A stretch of DNA of 64,000 nt from Fictibacillus nanhaiensis (GTDB lineage: Bacteria > Bacillota > Bacilli > Bacillales > Fictibacillaceae): NCBI GenBank assembly GCA_017052515.1, contig JAFHKR010000036.1, forward strand, positions 1 through 64,000, given 5' to 3'. The position numbers and the translations under genes are program-made. The notes under the pieces were generated by a model. The model saw nothing but the letters and a program-made list of their open reading frames with translations. It did not search any database and was not told the DNA's origin. Shown here piece by piece: positions 56,007 through 64,000 of this stretch. Every line of letters begins with the position of its first letter. The first letter of the stretch is position 1.

Positions 56007-56020
56007 GCTATAATTATAGC
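56007..56020. promoter_or_regulatory. Palindrome GCTATAATTATAGC between the HTH and VWA genes
   Basis: A perfect 14-bp palindrome. It contains TATAAT on both strands, so it could be the -10 element of both divergent promoters, or an operator of the HTH protein. No good -35 is seen at normal spacing on either strand. Confidence 0.55.
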
Positions 56021-56047
56021 ATGACAAATGTTGGGAGATGGTTATGA

Positions 56048-56632
56048 GTGAACAAAAATGTAACAGAAATCGTATTTTTGCTTGATCGAAGCGGTTCGAT
56101 GTCAGGGCTGGAGAAGGACACGATTGGAGGATTTAACTCGTTTGTTGCGAGGCAAGTTGAAAGGAAGGGAAAAACACTTCTTACGACCGTTTTATTTGAT
56201 GATCAGTATGAAATTCTATGGAACGGTGTACCAGCAGAACAAGTCCAGTTAACGAGCGAGGATTATTTTGTACGTGGAACTACAGCGCTTTTGGATGCTG
56301 TGGGCAAAACCATTTTGGATGTGGGCTACAGGCTATCACGTACTGAACAAAACGATAGACCAGGTAAAGTGATCTTTGTTATTACGACAGATGGAATGGA
56401 AAACGCCAGCTCTGAATTTACACACGAAAAAGTAAAGAAGCTTATTGAACATCAGCAAGAGAAATATAATTGGGAATTTATTTTTATGGGTGCAAATATT
56501 GACGTTATAGCCGAAGCGGAAAATCTGGGTATTAAAGAAGAAGATGCGTTTTGTTTTGAAGCTACTCATGATGGTGTAGAAAATTTATACTCTATGATGA
56601 GTGAAGAAATTATAACGAGAAGAACTAAATAA
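56048..56632 (+). CDS. VWA domain protein (TerY-like)
   Basis: A 194-residue single-domain von Willebrand factor A protein. The MIDAS motif D13-R-S15-G-S17 is complete, with RGTTALLDA and TTDGMENAS as the other metal-loop segments. It is not secreted (no signal peptide). Start is GTG 56048, about 10 bp after GGGAG. Related stand-alone VWA proteins occur in tellurite-type and defence-like gene sets; here it is paired with an HTH gene only. Confidence 0.82.
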   Translation: MNKNVTEIVFLLDRSGSMSGLEKDTIGGFNSFVARQVERKGKTLLTTVLFDDQYEILWNGVPAEQVQLTSEDYFVRGTTALLDAVGKTILDVGYRLSRTEQNDRPGKVIFVITTDGMENASSEFTHEKVKKLIEHQQEKYNWEFIFMGANIDVIAEAENLGIKEEDAFCFEATHDGVENLYSMMSEEIITRRTK

Positions 56633-56639
56633 TCTGACC

Positions 56640-56675
56640 CTCTGACAGTCTCCATATACAGGAGATTGTTTTTTT
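56640..56675 (+). terminator. Possible terminator after the VWA gene
   Basis: GACAGTCTCC / GGAGATTGTT imperfect stem (with ATATACA loop), followed by TTTTTT. Two G-U pairs. Confidence 0.65.
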
Positions 56676-56713
56676 ATGTCATCCTAAACAACATATTGCA
56701 TATATTGGAAATA

Positions 56714-56743
56714 TATAGTACATTACATATGTAATGTACTATA
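56714..56743. promoter_or_regulatory. 30-bp perfect palindromic operator of the YtrA-type regulator
   Basis: TATAGTACATTACAT followed by its exact reverse complement. It lies 26 bp before the GntR gene, directly before the ribosome-binding site. A -35-like TTGGAA (56705-56710) lies just upstream. The site would cover the -10 region and the transcription start. Confidence 0.75.
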
Positions 56744-56768
56744 GTGGTAAGTTGGAGGTGAGGTACAT

Positions 56769-57155
56769 TTGCTGCTAAATGCTGATAGTATGAAACCGAT
56801 TTATGTTCAAATCTCAGAATGGCTCGAGAACGAGATCTTGAACGAATCGATTTCAGCAGATGAAAAAATATATTCGCAATATCAACTAGCTGAGATGTTT
56901 AATGTAAATCCAGCTACCGCTGGTAAAGGCATAAATTTGCTAGCAGACGATAACGTTCTTTATAAGAAAAGGGGATTAGGGATGTTTGTTGCAGCGGATG
57001 CAAGAAAAATTATCCTCGGTAAAAGAAAAAGTTCTAAGCTGCATTCACTTGTTACCGAGTTAGCGCAAGAAGCTGTACAGCTACAAGTCGAAGAAGAAGA
57101 ACTAGTAACGATGATCAGGGATATGCACCAAAGAATAAAGGAGGAGCAATCATGA
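56769..57155 (+). CDS. GntR-family regulator, YtrA subfamily
   Basis: A 128-residue protein: the winged helix (residues 7-72: KPIYVQISEWLENEIL..., QLAEMFNVNPATAGKGINLL, KKRGLGMFVA) plus a short helical tail typical of YtrA regulators of ABC exporter operons. Start TTG 56769 after GGAGGTGAGG. It overlaps the ATPase gene by 4 bp (ATGA) and is preceded by a 30-bp palindrome, so it likely represses its own operon and is released by a cell-envelope signal. Confidence 0.88.
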   Translation: MLLNADSMKPIYVQISEWLENEILNESISADEKIYSQYQLAEMFNVNPATAGKGINLLADDNVLYKKRGLGMFVAADARKIILGKRKSSKLHSLVTELAQEAVQLQVEEEELVTMIRDMHQRIKEEQS

Positions 57156-58054
57156 ATGTTGTCGTTTGTCATGACCTGACTAAACAATATGGTCGATCCA
57201 AAGCACTTCAAAATATGAACTGCACAATAGCCGAGAACAAGATTACCGGTTTGATTGGAAGAAACGGAGCAGGTAAAACAACATTATTAAAAATAATTGC
57301 TGGTTATCTTCATCATTCTTCGGGTGACATACAAGTATTCTCTGAAAATCCGTTCAATAATTTAAAGGTTTCTGCAAATACAGTCTTCATCGATAACGAG
57401 ATGAGTTTCTCACAAGGGTTAACATTAAAAGAACTGCTCGAAACAGCGGGAAGTTTTTACCCAAATTGGAACCACGACTTAGCTTTAAAATTATTTGATT
57501 ATTTTTCTTTTAACCCTAAACAATATCATGGAAATCTCTCAAAGGGGATGAAGAGCACGTTTAATATGATCGTTGGTTTAGCTGCACGTTGCCCACTGAC
57601 AATCATGGATGAGCCAACAAGCGGAATGGATTCTGCAACTCGTAAGGACTTCTACCGAGCATTATTAAAAGAATACATCGCCTATCCAAGAACCATTATT
57701 CTTTCTAGCCATCTGTTAGATGAAGTAGAAGATCTGTTAGAAGAAGTTCTGCTCATTAAGTCTGGTGAAAAGTGTCTTCACTTACCCATCGATCAGTTAA
57801 AAGAGTACGCAATTGGCGTGAGAGGAAAGACGGTTGGCGTGGCATCATGGACAGAGAAGATGGAACTCATTTCCATGCAAGAGATCGGCGCAAATATGTC
57901 TTACGCCGTCATAAGAAACGATCGTTCAATAAAAGAGTTAGAGGATGCTAGACAGCTGGAATTAGAAATTACTCCAGTTTCTGCAGAAGATATTTGCAGT
58001 TATTTAACAAGTAAAACAAAAGGGGGAATCGATCATGTATTTAGCAGAGGTTAA
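57152..58054 (+). CDS. ABC transporter ATP-binding protein (YtrB-like)
   Basis: A 300-residue ATPase: Walker A GRNGAGKTT (about 34-42), Q-loop region VFIDNE, signature LSKGMKS in place of LSGGQ, Walker B LTIMDEPTSGMD, H-loop ILSSHLLDE. YtrB-type exporters have this K-containing signature. It ends 20 bp inside the start of the permease gene. Confidence 0.88.
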   Translation: MNVVVCHDLTKQYGRSKALQNMNCTIAENKITGLIGRNGAGKTTLLKIIAGYLHHSSGDIQVFSENPFNNLKVSANTVFIDNEMSFSQGLTLKELLETAGSFYPNWNHDLALKLFDYFSFNPKQYHGNLSKGMKSTFNMIVGLAARCPLTIMDEPTSGMDSATRKDFYRALLKEYIAYPRTIILSSHLLDEVEDLLEEVLLIKSGEKCLHLPIDQLKEYAIGVRGKTVGVASWTEKMELISMQEIGANMSYAVIRNDRSIKELEDARQLELEITPVSAEDICSYLTSKTKGGIDHVFSRG

Positions 58055-58778
58055 GGCTTGGGACATCGTGAGGAAACAATACCGCTATAAGCTGAAATCA
58101 TACTTCAGTGTGTTTACGTCGTTAATCGTGATCCAGCTGCTTGCCATTCTTTTTTCTTTTAATGGTACGGGGATGGGGGGTGGCACCTCAAATTCAATAA
58201 GCTATGAATTTTACTATTACACGAGTGATATCATTCTCGTTTTTATGATGATTTGGGCGTTCATAACAGCCATCATTATAACGACGAGAGCGTATCGTTA
58301 TGATGATTTTTCTTTTGTCACGAACCGTACAATCAGCCAAGTTTCTAACATTCTATTTCTCTTATCCGCTAGTATTTTTGCGGGCATAACGGTTTATCTT
58401 TCTACTCATCTGTTCCAGATCTTAGCGTTTTACTTCAAAGATAATTATTCAATAATCGTTGATTCTTTATCGTTTACTGAATTCCTCATGGGAATGATTA
58501 CTTCCATTCTTTATATTTTTCTGTTTGCTAGCGCAGGATATCTTTTTGGAATTTTAGTTCAGCTGCATAAAGGCTTTCTCTTAATTATTCCGACCATTTT
58601 GTTTGGCGGCTTAATCTTGGATGGAATAGGTGGCAATCCGACATTATTTGTAAATGTTACGAATTTTTTTGGAGAAGAAACTTCATTTATTCTGTTCATT
58701 TGCAAAGTTGCTATCGTCTCGTCGATTTTACTGCTGGCTAGCTTAGGGATTTCTAACAGAATGGAGGTAAGGAAATGA
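58035..58778 (+). CDS. ABC transporter permease subunit, six-TM
   Basis: A 247-residue membrane protein with six hydrophobic segments (about 24-40, 67-85, 108-125, 152-170, 180-196, 219-240). The fold resembles ABC-2/YtrC-type permeases. It starts inside the ATPase gene and ends 4 bp into the next gene (ATGA overlap), so the operon is translationally coupled. Confidence 0.8.
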   Translation: MYLAEVKAWDIVRKQYRYKLKSYFSVFTSLIVIQLLAILFSFNGTGMGGGTSNSISYEFYYYTSDIILVFMMIWAFITAIIITTRAYRYDDFSFVTNRTISQVSNILFLLSASIFAGITVYLSTHLFQILAFYFKDNYSIIVDSLSFTEFLMGMITSILYIFLFASAGYLFGILVQLHKGFLLIIPTILFGGLILDGIGGNPTLFVNVTNFFGEETSFILFICKVAIVSSILLLASLGISNRMEVRK

Positions 58779-59482
58779 TAATTATGTCTTTCTTGCCAAT
58801 TTTAATTGTGTTTATTATCGTCGCTTTTGGAATTGGAATCATGAGATCAAACACTAAAGTAAGCTTCGGAACAAGAAATATTCGCTGGATCCTCGGCGGA
58901 TATACAATTATTCTAGTGATTGCTACAGTGATTTCATTAAGCGTCCTTCCAAACTACAAGAATGATCAAAAAGTTGCTACGGCTGCAGAAATGACTAAAA
59001 TAGAAGACGCTCAAACTAAAGCGATAGACAATTTGTATTCGGGAAATCTAGTCGATCTAGATAAATCTTTTTCTGAAAAGAAAAAGTGGTCTTTTCCTTT
59101 TGATGAAAAGTCGTTAGACATTGTTTTAACAGAGGGAGAAACAGGCATCATGAGTGTTTTTGCTGAGCGGAAAAGCGAAAATGATGGTGAGATTGAGGCT
59201 ACGTATCATGTAGGGAAATCTTATATTGATGGCGTAGATTTCACAGACAAATTGCATCCGCCAGAGCTTTTACTGAACGGACAAAAGCTAACCGTAAATA
59301 ATCCAGCTTTAGTGACAGTTAGCTTCTCAAGGTTTTCACCAGGCTTTGCATACAGTCAGTTCTCTAAAGGTCAACACTTTAGTCAAGAAAATCGAAGCTC
59401 TGTGATCGGCCGTGATTTTATTCTTTTAAAAGTACCTAACGATATTGAGATAAATGGGAATATTAGCTGGATAAACGAATAG
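58775..59482 (+). CDS. Membrane-anchored protein of the YtrA-type operon
   Basis: A 235-residue protein with two TM segments (about 5-23 and 37-57) followed by an extracellular domain of about 175 residues (DKSFSEKKKWSFPFDEKS..., SYIDGVDFTDKL, SPGFAYSQFSKGQHF, VIGRDFILLKVPNDIEI). I know no family. By position it may sense or process the substrate of the exporter; this is inference. Confidence 0.65.
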   Translation: MIIMSFLPILIVFIIVAFGIGIMRSNTKVSFGTRNIRWILGGYTIILVIATVISLSVLPNYKNDQKVATAAEMTKIEDAQTKAIDNLYSGNLVDLDKSFSEKKKWSFPFDEKSLDIVLTEGETGIMSVFAERKSENDGEIEATYHVGKSYIDGVDFTDKLHPPELLLNGQKLTVNNPALVTVSFSRFSPGFAYSQFSKGQHFSQENRSSVIGRDFILLKVPNDIEINGNISWINE

Positions 59483-59495
59483 AGGGGAGCTTGTT

Positions 59496-60599
59496 ATGTT
59501 GGAAAAGCAAAACACATTATTAGACGCCTATAAGAATGCGAAATATCAAGTAACCGGACATGGAAAAAGAGATGTGTCTGTTCTGTTAGATTCTTTCACA
59601 AACCAAACAGGGCAGGAAGAAAGTGATATGTATGGCAGTGGTCACATCATTGATCGTTTTCAAGAGAAGATGGCTGCTTATTTAGGCAAAGAATCCGCTG
59701 TATTTTTCCCGAGTGGGACGATGGCCCAACAGATTGCCATGCGCATTTGGTGTGATGAAAAGGGAATTCGAAAGGTTGCGTATCATCCCTTATGTCACTT
59801 GGAAATTCACGAAGAAGATGGTTTGAAAGAACTTCACCATATTGAACCTGTGCTGCTTGCTGATCCAAATAAAATCATCAAGCTCGATGATGTGGTAAAT
59901 ATGAAGGAAGACATTTCTTGTTTATTACTGGAACTTCCTCAACGAGAAATTGGCGGACAGCTGCCTACTTTTGAAGAATTACAGGGGATTTCCGACTACT
60001 GTAGGGAGAAAGGAATTAAGCTTCATCTTGATGGAGCAAGGCTGTTTGAAATTCTTCCATTTTATAATACAACTGCAGCTGAAGTTTGTGCACTTTTTGA
60101 TAGTGTATATGTTTCTTTTTACAAAGGGATTGGTGGAGTCGCAGGTGCAATCTTAGCAGGGCCAAAAGACTTTACTGAGACATCAAAGGTTTGGAAAAGG
60201 CGTCATGGCGGTGACTTGATCAGTCTTTATCCATATATTTTAAGCGCGGATTTCTATTTCGATCAACGAGTTGGAAAAATGGAAGAGTATTATGAGGGTG
60301 CAAAGGAATTAGCAGCACTTTATAACGCGTGTGAAGGTATACGCACACTTCCGATAACGCCTGTTTCAAACATGTTTCATGTTCATGTCCAAGCACAAAA
60401 GGGTGAAATGGAACGCATTTTGGCAGACACGTATGGTGAAAGTGGAGTTGGATTAACAGGACATCTTCGCGAGAATGGTGAGAATCGTTGTTTCTTTGAA
60501 GTGAGCATAGGTGACAATTATGAGAAAGTGTCTAAAACAGATTTAAAACAAGCTTTTATACTACTTGTTAACAAAATGAAAAAGAGAACAGTGGTTTAA
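59496..60599 (+). CDS. PLP-dependent beta-eliminating lyase / threonine aldolase-like
   Basis: A 367-residue fold-type I PLP enzyme of the low-specificity threonine aldolase family. AVFFPSGTMAQQIAM, LHLDGARLFE (Asp that binds the pyridine nitrogen), and the PLP lysine K210 in VSFYKGIGGVAGA are present; H- and R-residues before it fit too. Substrate (threonine or another beta-hydroxy amino acid) is inferred. RBS GAGGGGAG. 13 bp after the preceding gene, so perhaps cotranscribed with it. Confidence 0.85.
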   Translation: MLEKQNTLLDAYKNAKYQVTGHGKRDVSVLLDSFTNQTGQEESDMYGSGHIIDRFQEKMAAYLGKESAVFFPSGTMAQQIAMRIWCDEKGIRKVAYHPLCHLEIHEEDGLKELHHIEPVLLADPNKIIKLDDVVNMKEDISCLLLELPQREIGGQLPTFEELQGISDYCREKGIKLHLDGARLFEILPFYNTTAAEVCALFDSVYVSFYKGIGGVAGAILAGPKDFTETSKVWKRRHGGDLISLYPYILSADFYFDQRVGKMEEYYEGAKELAALYNACEGIRTLPITPVSNMFHVHVQAQKGEMERILADTYGESGVGLTGHLRENGENRCFFEVSIGDNYEKVSKTDLKQAFILLVNKMKKRTVV

Positions 60600-60668
60600 G
60601 GATAGACCTGTTTAGGATATAAACTAAACAGGTTTAATTTTTTGTTCAAAAAAGTTAGAAAATTTGTA

Positions 60669-60720
60669 TTGAAAGTTATTTTCGTGTCAGTTATAATTTC
60701 AATTAACGAAAGCGCTTTCG
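60669..60720 (+). promoter_or_regulatory. Promoter and operator 1 of the LacI regulator
   Basis: TTGAAA (60669-60674), 17-bp spacer, TATAAT (60692-60697). The perfect palindrome CGAAAGCGCTTTCG (60707-60720) follows over the transcription start and 17 bp before the start codon. Typical autoregulation. Confidence 0.82.
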
Positions 60721-60737
60721 GTAAAGAGGAGATAACA

Positions 60738-61748
60738 ATGGCTACAATCTATGATATTGCAAAAAAGACGGGTTTTTCAACGACAACCGTCTCAAAAGCA
60801 CTCAATAATTATTCTGATGTGAGTGAAAAAACGAAGCAGAAAATCCTGCAAGCAGTTGAAGAAATGGGATATCTGCCTAATGCGCATGCTCAATCGCTTT
60901 CAACAAAAAAATCTTGGACGATTGGTGTGATGTTTTCTGAGTCGAATGAAGTAGGAATGAAACATCCCTTCTTTAGTGCGATAATAGAAAGTTTCAGAAA
61001 GAATGCAGAACGAGAGGGATATGATCTGATCTTCGCTTCAAGAAATCTGCGTAATCGCGATATCAGCTATTTGGAACACTTTTCTTACCGTGCCGTAGAT
61101 GGCATTGTAGTGATCTGTAGTGATCCACAAGATCCGCAAGTACAAGAGATGATAAACAGCACGATTCCTATCGTTGTTATAGATATGAACAAACAGAACT
61201 GCAGTCTTGTCTTTTCGGATAATATTGAAGGTGGAAAGCTCGCAGTAAACTACTTGCATTCACTTGGTCATACAAAGATCGCTCATATCGCTGGCGATGC
61301 TTTAACGGATGCAGGAGCTGAGAGAATAAAAGGGTTTAAAAAGGCGATGGATGAGTTGGAACTGCCCATTCAAGATGGCTATCTGATCAATGGTGGATTG
61401 TTCTCCATCGATGAAGGAAGAGTAGCAATGGAGAAATTATTGATGCTAGAAGATGTACCCTCAGCGGTATTTGTTGCAGGAGATCATATGGCAATCGGTG
61501 CCATTGAAGCCATAAAAGAAAAGGGTTTATGCGTTCCTGAAGATATTTCAATCATCGGCTATGATGACATTGAGATGGCTGCATACATTACACCAAAGTT
61601 AACGACGATAAAGCAAGATACCGATATGATTGGTTATCAAGCTGCAAAGTTGTTGATGAAACAGATTATACAAAAGAAAAAATTGATTACATCCAAGCGC
61701 ATACCAGTTGAACTAATCATTCGCGAATCATGCGCACCCAAAAAATAA
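60738..61748 (+). CDS. LacI-family transcriptional regulator
   Basis: A 336-residue repressor: HTH and hinge (TIYDIAKKTGFSTTTVSKALNNYSDVSEKTKQKI, residues 3-37) and a periplasmic-binding-protein-like effector domain (SWTIGVMFSESNEVG..., DALTDAGAERIKGF, IIGYDDIEMAAYITPKLTTI). I choose ATG 60738 after AGAGGAG; the frame runs upstream across the promoter and operator only. Three matching palindromes occur: before itself and before the CUT1 operon. Confidence 0.93.
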   Translation: MATIYDIAKKTGFSTTTVSKALNNYSDVSEKTKQKILQAVEEMGYLPNAHAQSLSTKKSWTIGVMFSESNEVGMKHPFFSAIIESFRKNAEREGYDLIFASRNLRNRDISYLEHFSYRAVDGIVVICSDPQDPQVQEMINSTIPIVVIDMNKQNCSLVFSDNIEGGKLAVNYLHSLGHTKIAHIAGDALTDAGAERIKGFKKAMDELELPIQDGYLINGGLFSIDEGRVAMEKLLMLEDVPSAVFVAGDHMAIGAIEAIKEKGLCVPEDISIIGYDDIEMAAYITPKLTTIKQDTDMIGYQAAKLLMKQIIQKKKLITSKRIPVELIIRESCAPKK

Positions 61749-61767
61749 AAATTTTTTTAGTATAATT

Positions 61768-61781
61768 CGAAAGCGGTTTCG
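61768..61781. promoter_or_regulatory. LacI operator 2
   Basis: CGAAAGCGGTTTCG, one mismatch from a perfect palindrome, within TTCGAAAGCGGTTTCGAA. It follows a TATAAT-like box (61761-61766). Confidence 0.75.
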
Positions 61782-61802
61782 AATATTTATTTTGAAACAA
61801 AT

Positions 61803-61816
61803 CGAAAGCGCTTTCG
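61803..61816. promoter_or_regulatory. LacI operator 3
   Basis: CGAAAGCGCTTTCG, identical to operator 1. It is 34 bp before the start codon of the binding-protein gene; centre-to-centre distance to operator 2 is 35 bp. Confidence 0.8.
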
Positions 61817-61850
61817 CTCTATAAACTTTAAAGAAGGAAGGGGTTTGTAC

Positions 61851-63161
61851 ATGAAAAGGAAATTAAGTATGTTTTTGGTAGCTATATTGTTGGTGGGATT
61901 ATTTGCAGGTTGTTCAAGTGATTCAAAGACATCAGGTAATGGAAAAAAAGATGTTGATTTAAGAATCTGGTCGTTTACAGATGAACTGAAGAAACCAATT
62001 AAGACATTTGAGGAAAAGAACGGTGTGAAAGTGGAGTTAACGATCGTTCCGATTGCTGACTACCCAACAAAGTTAAAGCCAGTACTTGAAAGCGGTGTTG
62101 GAGCACCTGACGTATTCACGGGTGAGATCGCATTCTTAAAACAATGGGTAGATGCAGGTTATTGGGAGAACTTATCTGAGAAGCCTTATAACGCTGATAA
62201 ACTTTCTGATAAGTATGTGCCTTATGTATTTGACCTTGGTAAAGATAAAGATGGAAATGTACGTGCCCTCTCTTGGCAAACAACGCCTGGAGGCATCTAT
62301 TATAAGCGAAGTATTGCTAAGGAAGTATTAGGAACAGATGATCCAACTCAAGTTGGAGAGATGATGAGCTCGATGGATAAGGTGTTTGAAGTAGCAGAAA
62401 AGATGAAGGCAAAAGGCTATAGCATGTTTCCAGATGAAGGCGCAATTCGTTGGTTCACGCAAGGAGATAATCCTCAACCTTGGGTAAACGACAAGAATGA
62501 GCTTCAGCTTACAGAAGAAAAAATGGAGTACATGGATTACTCGAAAAAACTTCGTGATAATCAATACACTGCTCTAGCACCTGAATGGTCACCATCTTGG
62601 TTCGAAGGCATGGATAAGCCGATCAAGGTAAAAGAGGGCGGCAAGGAAAAAGAAACACAAGTGTTTTCATATGTTCTTCCTACATGGGGATTACATAGCG
62701 TCCTAAAAACCAATGTTAAGGAATCTGTTGGAGACTGGGCGGTAACGAGTGGTCCAAGTCCTTATTTCTGGGGTGGCACATGGCTTGGTGTATACAACAA
62801 ATCAGATAATAAAGAACTTGCTTATAAATTTGTAAAAATGATGACGCAGGATGATGAGTTCTTAACATCTTGGAGTAAAGAAACAGGAGATGTTCTCTCT
62901 TATCTACCAGTAACCGATTCTATTAAAGATGACTTTAGTGACAAATTCTTAGGCGGACAGAACAACTATCAATTTTTCCTAGATCAATCTACTAAGATTA
63001 CACCTGGAATCGTAACGAAGTACGATCAACAGTTAGATACGTTATACGGAAATGCCGTGCAGCAATATGTAACAGGTAAGAAATCGAAAAAAGAAGCGAT
63101 TAAAGAGTTCTACCAAAAAGCACAAAATGCATATCCAGACATAAAAGTACCGAAAAAATAA
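61851..63161 (+). CDS. CUT1 sugar ABC transporter solute-binding lipoprotein
   Basis: A 436-residue lipoprotein of the maltose/oligosaccharide type (SBP_bac_1). Lipobox LFAGC (Cys21 in this numbering), then VDLRIWSFTDELKKPIKTFEEKNGVKVEL, APDVFTGEIAFLKQW, SWQTTPGGIYYKR, and WGGTWLGVYNKSDNKELAYKF. It binds the sugar and hands it to the following permeases. ATG 61851 sits 7-8 bp after AAGGAAGGGG. Controlled by the adjacent LacI regulator through operators 2 and 3. Substrate not known. Confidence 0.9.
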   Translation: MKRKLSMFLVAILLVGLFAGCSSDSKTSGNGKKDVDLRIWSFTDELKKPIKTFEEKNGVKVELTIVPIADYPTKLKPVLESGVGAPDVFTGEIAFLKQWVDAGYWENLSEKPYNADKLSDKYVPYVFDLGKDKDGNVRALSWQTTPGGIYYKRSIAKEVLGTDDPTQVGEMMSSMDKVFEVAEKMKAKGYSMFPDEGAIRWFTQGDNPQPWVNDKNELQLTEEKMEYMDYSKKLRDNQYTALAPEWSPSWFEGMDKPIKVKEGGKEKETQVFSYVLPTWGLHSVLKTNVKESVGDWAVTSGPSPYFWGGTWLGVYNKSDNKELAYKFVKMMTQDDEFLTSWSKETGDVLSYLPVTDSIKDDFSDKFLGGQNNYQFFLDQSTKITPGIVTKYDQQLDTLYGNAVQQYVTGKKSKKEAIKEFYQKAQNAYPDIKVPKK

Positions 63162-63173
63162 GTTTTATGGACG

Positions 63174-63198
63174 GTGGCGGGAAACATTTCCTCGCCAC
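63174..63198 (+). other. Intergenic hairpin between binding-protein and permease genes
   Basis: GTGGCGGGAAA pairs with TTTCCTCGCCAC (one bulged base). There is no T-run, so it probably protects or processes the mRNA of the binding-protein gene, a usual way to make more of it than of the permeases. Confidence 0.65.
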
Positions 63199-63227
63199 TG
63201 GCCTATCTATTGAAAGGGGGAGGAGAG

Positions 63228-64000
63228 ATGAAAAATTTAAACCGTTATGGCTATTTTTTTATTGCTCCGTTTTGGCTCGTCTTCTTAGTGTTCAGTATAT
63301 ATCCGGTCGCCCTAACCTTTTATTATAGTTTTACCAATTATACAGGTAGTGGTGAGGCCCAATTAGTAGGTCTAGCAAACTATAAAAGACTCCTCACAGA
63401 CACTTATTTTGTAGAAGCCTTCTTTAACACATGGAAGATTTGGGGTGTAAACTTCGCGCTTCAGATGGGACTTGCTCTTATCCTAGCTATGATCTTTTCA
63501 GATATGAGAGTGAAGTTAAAAGGTATCGCATTTTTTCGAGCGATCTTTTATCTTCCGAATTTAATCACGATCAGCTCGGTTGCTCTATTGTTCGGGATCT
63601 TACTAGATTGGCAGCACGGATCATTAAACATGATGTTAATGAAGCTAGGAATCATTTCAGATCCGATCAACTGGCTAAACGAGCCAACGAGTGCACAGTT
63701 ATCCATCTCATTGATTCTAACGTGGATGTGGTTTGGCCACTCTTTTATCGTTGTGATGGCAGGTGTATCAGGTATATCGAAAGACTACTACGAAGCAGCA
63801 TTGATCGATGGTGCAAATCGCTGGCAGACGTTTTCTAAGATTACGATTCCGCTCTTAAAGCCTATCCTGCTTTATATCATGATTACCTCGCTCATTGGAG
63901 GTCTTCAATTGTTTGATCTACCGATGCTTTTAACAGATGGAATAGGATCACCAGATGGCTCATTGAATACGATGGTGCTCTATTTATACAATCAAGCCTT
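63228..64000 (+). CDS. CUT1 sugar ABC transporter permease, MalF/LacF-like (truncated by window end)
   Basis: The frame starts at ATG 63228 after GGGGGAGGAGAG and is open to the end of the window (about 257 codons). TM segments appear at 7-30, 68-90, 105-125, 150-175 and 205-225. The EAA motif is YYEAALIDGANRWQTFSKITIPLLKP. This is the first of two expected permease genes; the rest lies to the right. Confidence 0.9.
   Translation, partial: MKNLNRYGYFFIAPFWLVFLVFSIYPVALTFYYSFTNYTGSGEAQLVGLANYKRLLTDTYFVEAFFNTWKIWGVNFALQMGLALILAMIFSDMRVKLKGIAFFRAIFYLPNLITISSVALLFGILLDWQHGSLNMMLMKLGIISDPINWLNEPTSAQLSISLILTWMWFGHSFIVVMAGVSGISKDYYEAALIDGANRWQTFSKITIPLLKPILLYIMITSLIGGLQLFDLPMLLTDGIGSPDGSLNTMVLYLYNQA

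Overview
The window is from the chromosome of a Gram-positive endospore-former of the Bacillaceae. The gene order pcrB-pcrA-ligA-camS ... gatC-gatA-gatB, then a TetR gene divergent from a SwrC-type RND pump, then dagK and rlmCD, is the order I know from Bacillus subtilis (pcrB-pcrA-ligA-yerH ... gatCAB-yerO-swrC-dgkB-yefA). Strong Shine-Dalgarno sites, TTG and GTG starts, Rho-independent terminators and cre boxes all fit. Fictibacillus or a close relative is a reasonable guess, but the genus cannot be proven from this sequence.

Layout. 1-2300: end of an IS3-type transposase, a 21-bp tandem array, a MarR regulator with two matching operators, an NAD(P)H oxidoreductase and an acetyltransferase. 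2300-8770: archaeal-type lipid synthase PcrB, helicase PcrA, DNA ligase LigA and lipoprotein CamS. 8770-12300: an accessory block (rocA, a DUF3905 gene, a YciI gene) bracketed by two inverted copies of a repeat element. 12300-15550: gatCAB. 15700-19840: TetR regulator and RND pump. 20200-26800: Cys-tailed membrane protein, four-TM protein, an opp-like ABC operon without a binding protein, and a sugar-isomerase-like TIM barrel. 27000-30240: dagK, a DUF1259 gene, rlmCD. 30320-34790: an acyl carrier protein, an acyl-AMP ligase, an MBOAT acyltransferase and an SGNH/DltD-like protein, behind a promoter with a perfect Fur box. 34980-41120: dihydrouridine synthase, peptidase E-like protein, zinc ribbon, M4 metalloprotease, SstT, VOC protein. 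41170-50430: a monosaccharide ABC transporter with its sensor (XylFII-like binding protein, LytS/YesM-type kinase, YesN-type regulator) and a XylF-like binding protein. 50490-60600: assorted metabolic and regulatory genes, including a YtrA-type GntR/ABC operon. 60670-64000: a LacI regulator and a CUT1 sugar ABC operon that runs off the window.

How genes work together. The best-supported units are PcrA/LigA (DNA repair), GatCAB (Gln-tRNA amidation), the ChvE/XylF-MmsAB transporter with its extracellular sugar-sensing two-component system, the LacI-controlled CUT1 transporter with three matching operators, and the putative carrier-protein-dependent surface acylation operon, whose architecture parallels dltABCD but whose parts differ and which looks iron-regulated.

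Repeats are the unusual part of the window. There are three sequence-unrelated intergenic arrays with a strict 20- or 21-bp period (one present as two inverted copies), five copies of a structured element of about 127 bp in two subtypes (one split by a second repeat), and one perfect 17-bp-arm GC hairpin. I saw no tRNA, rRNA, CRISPR array or prophage.
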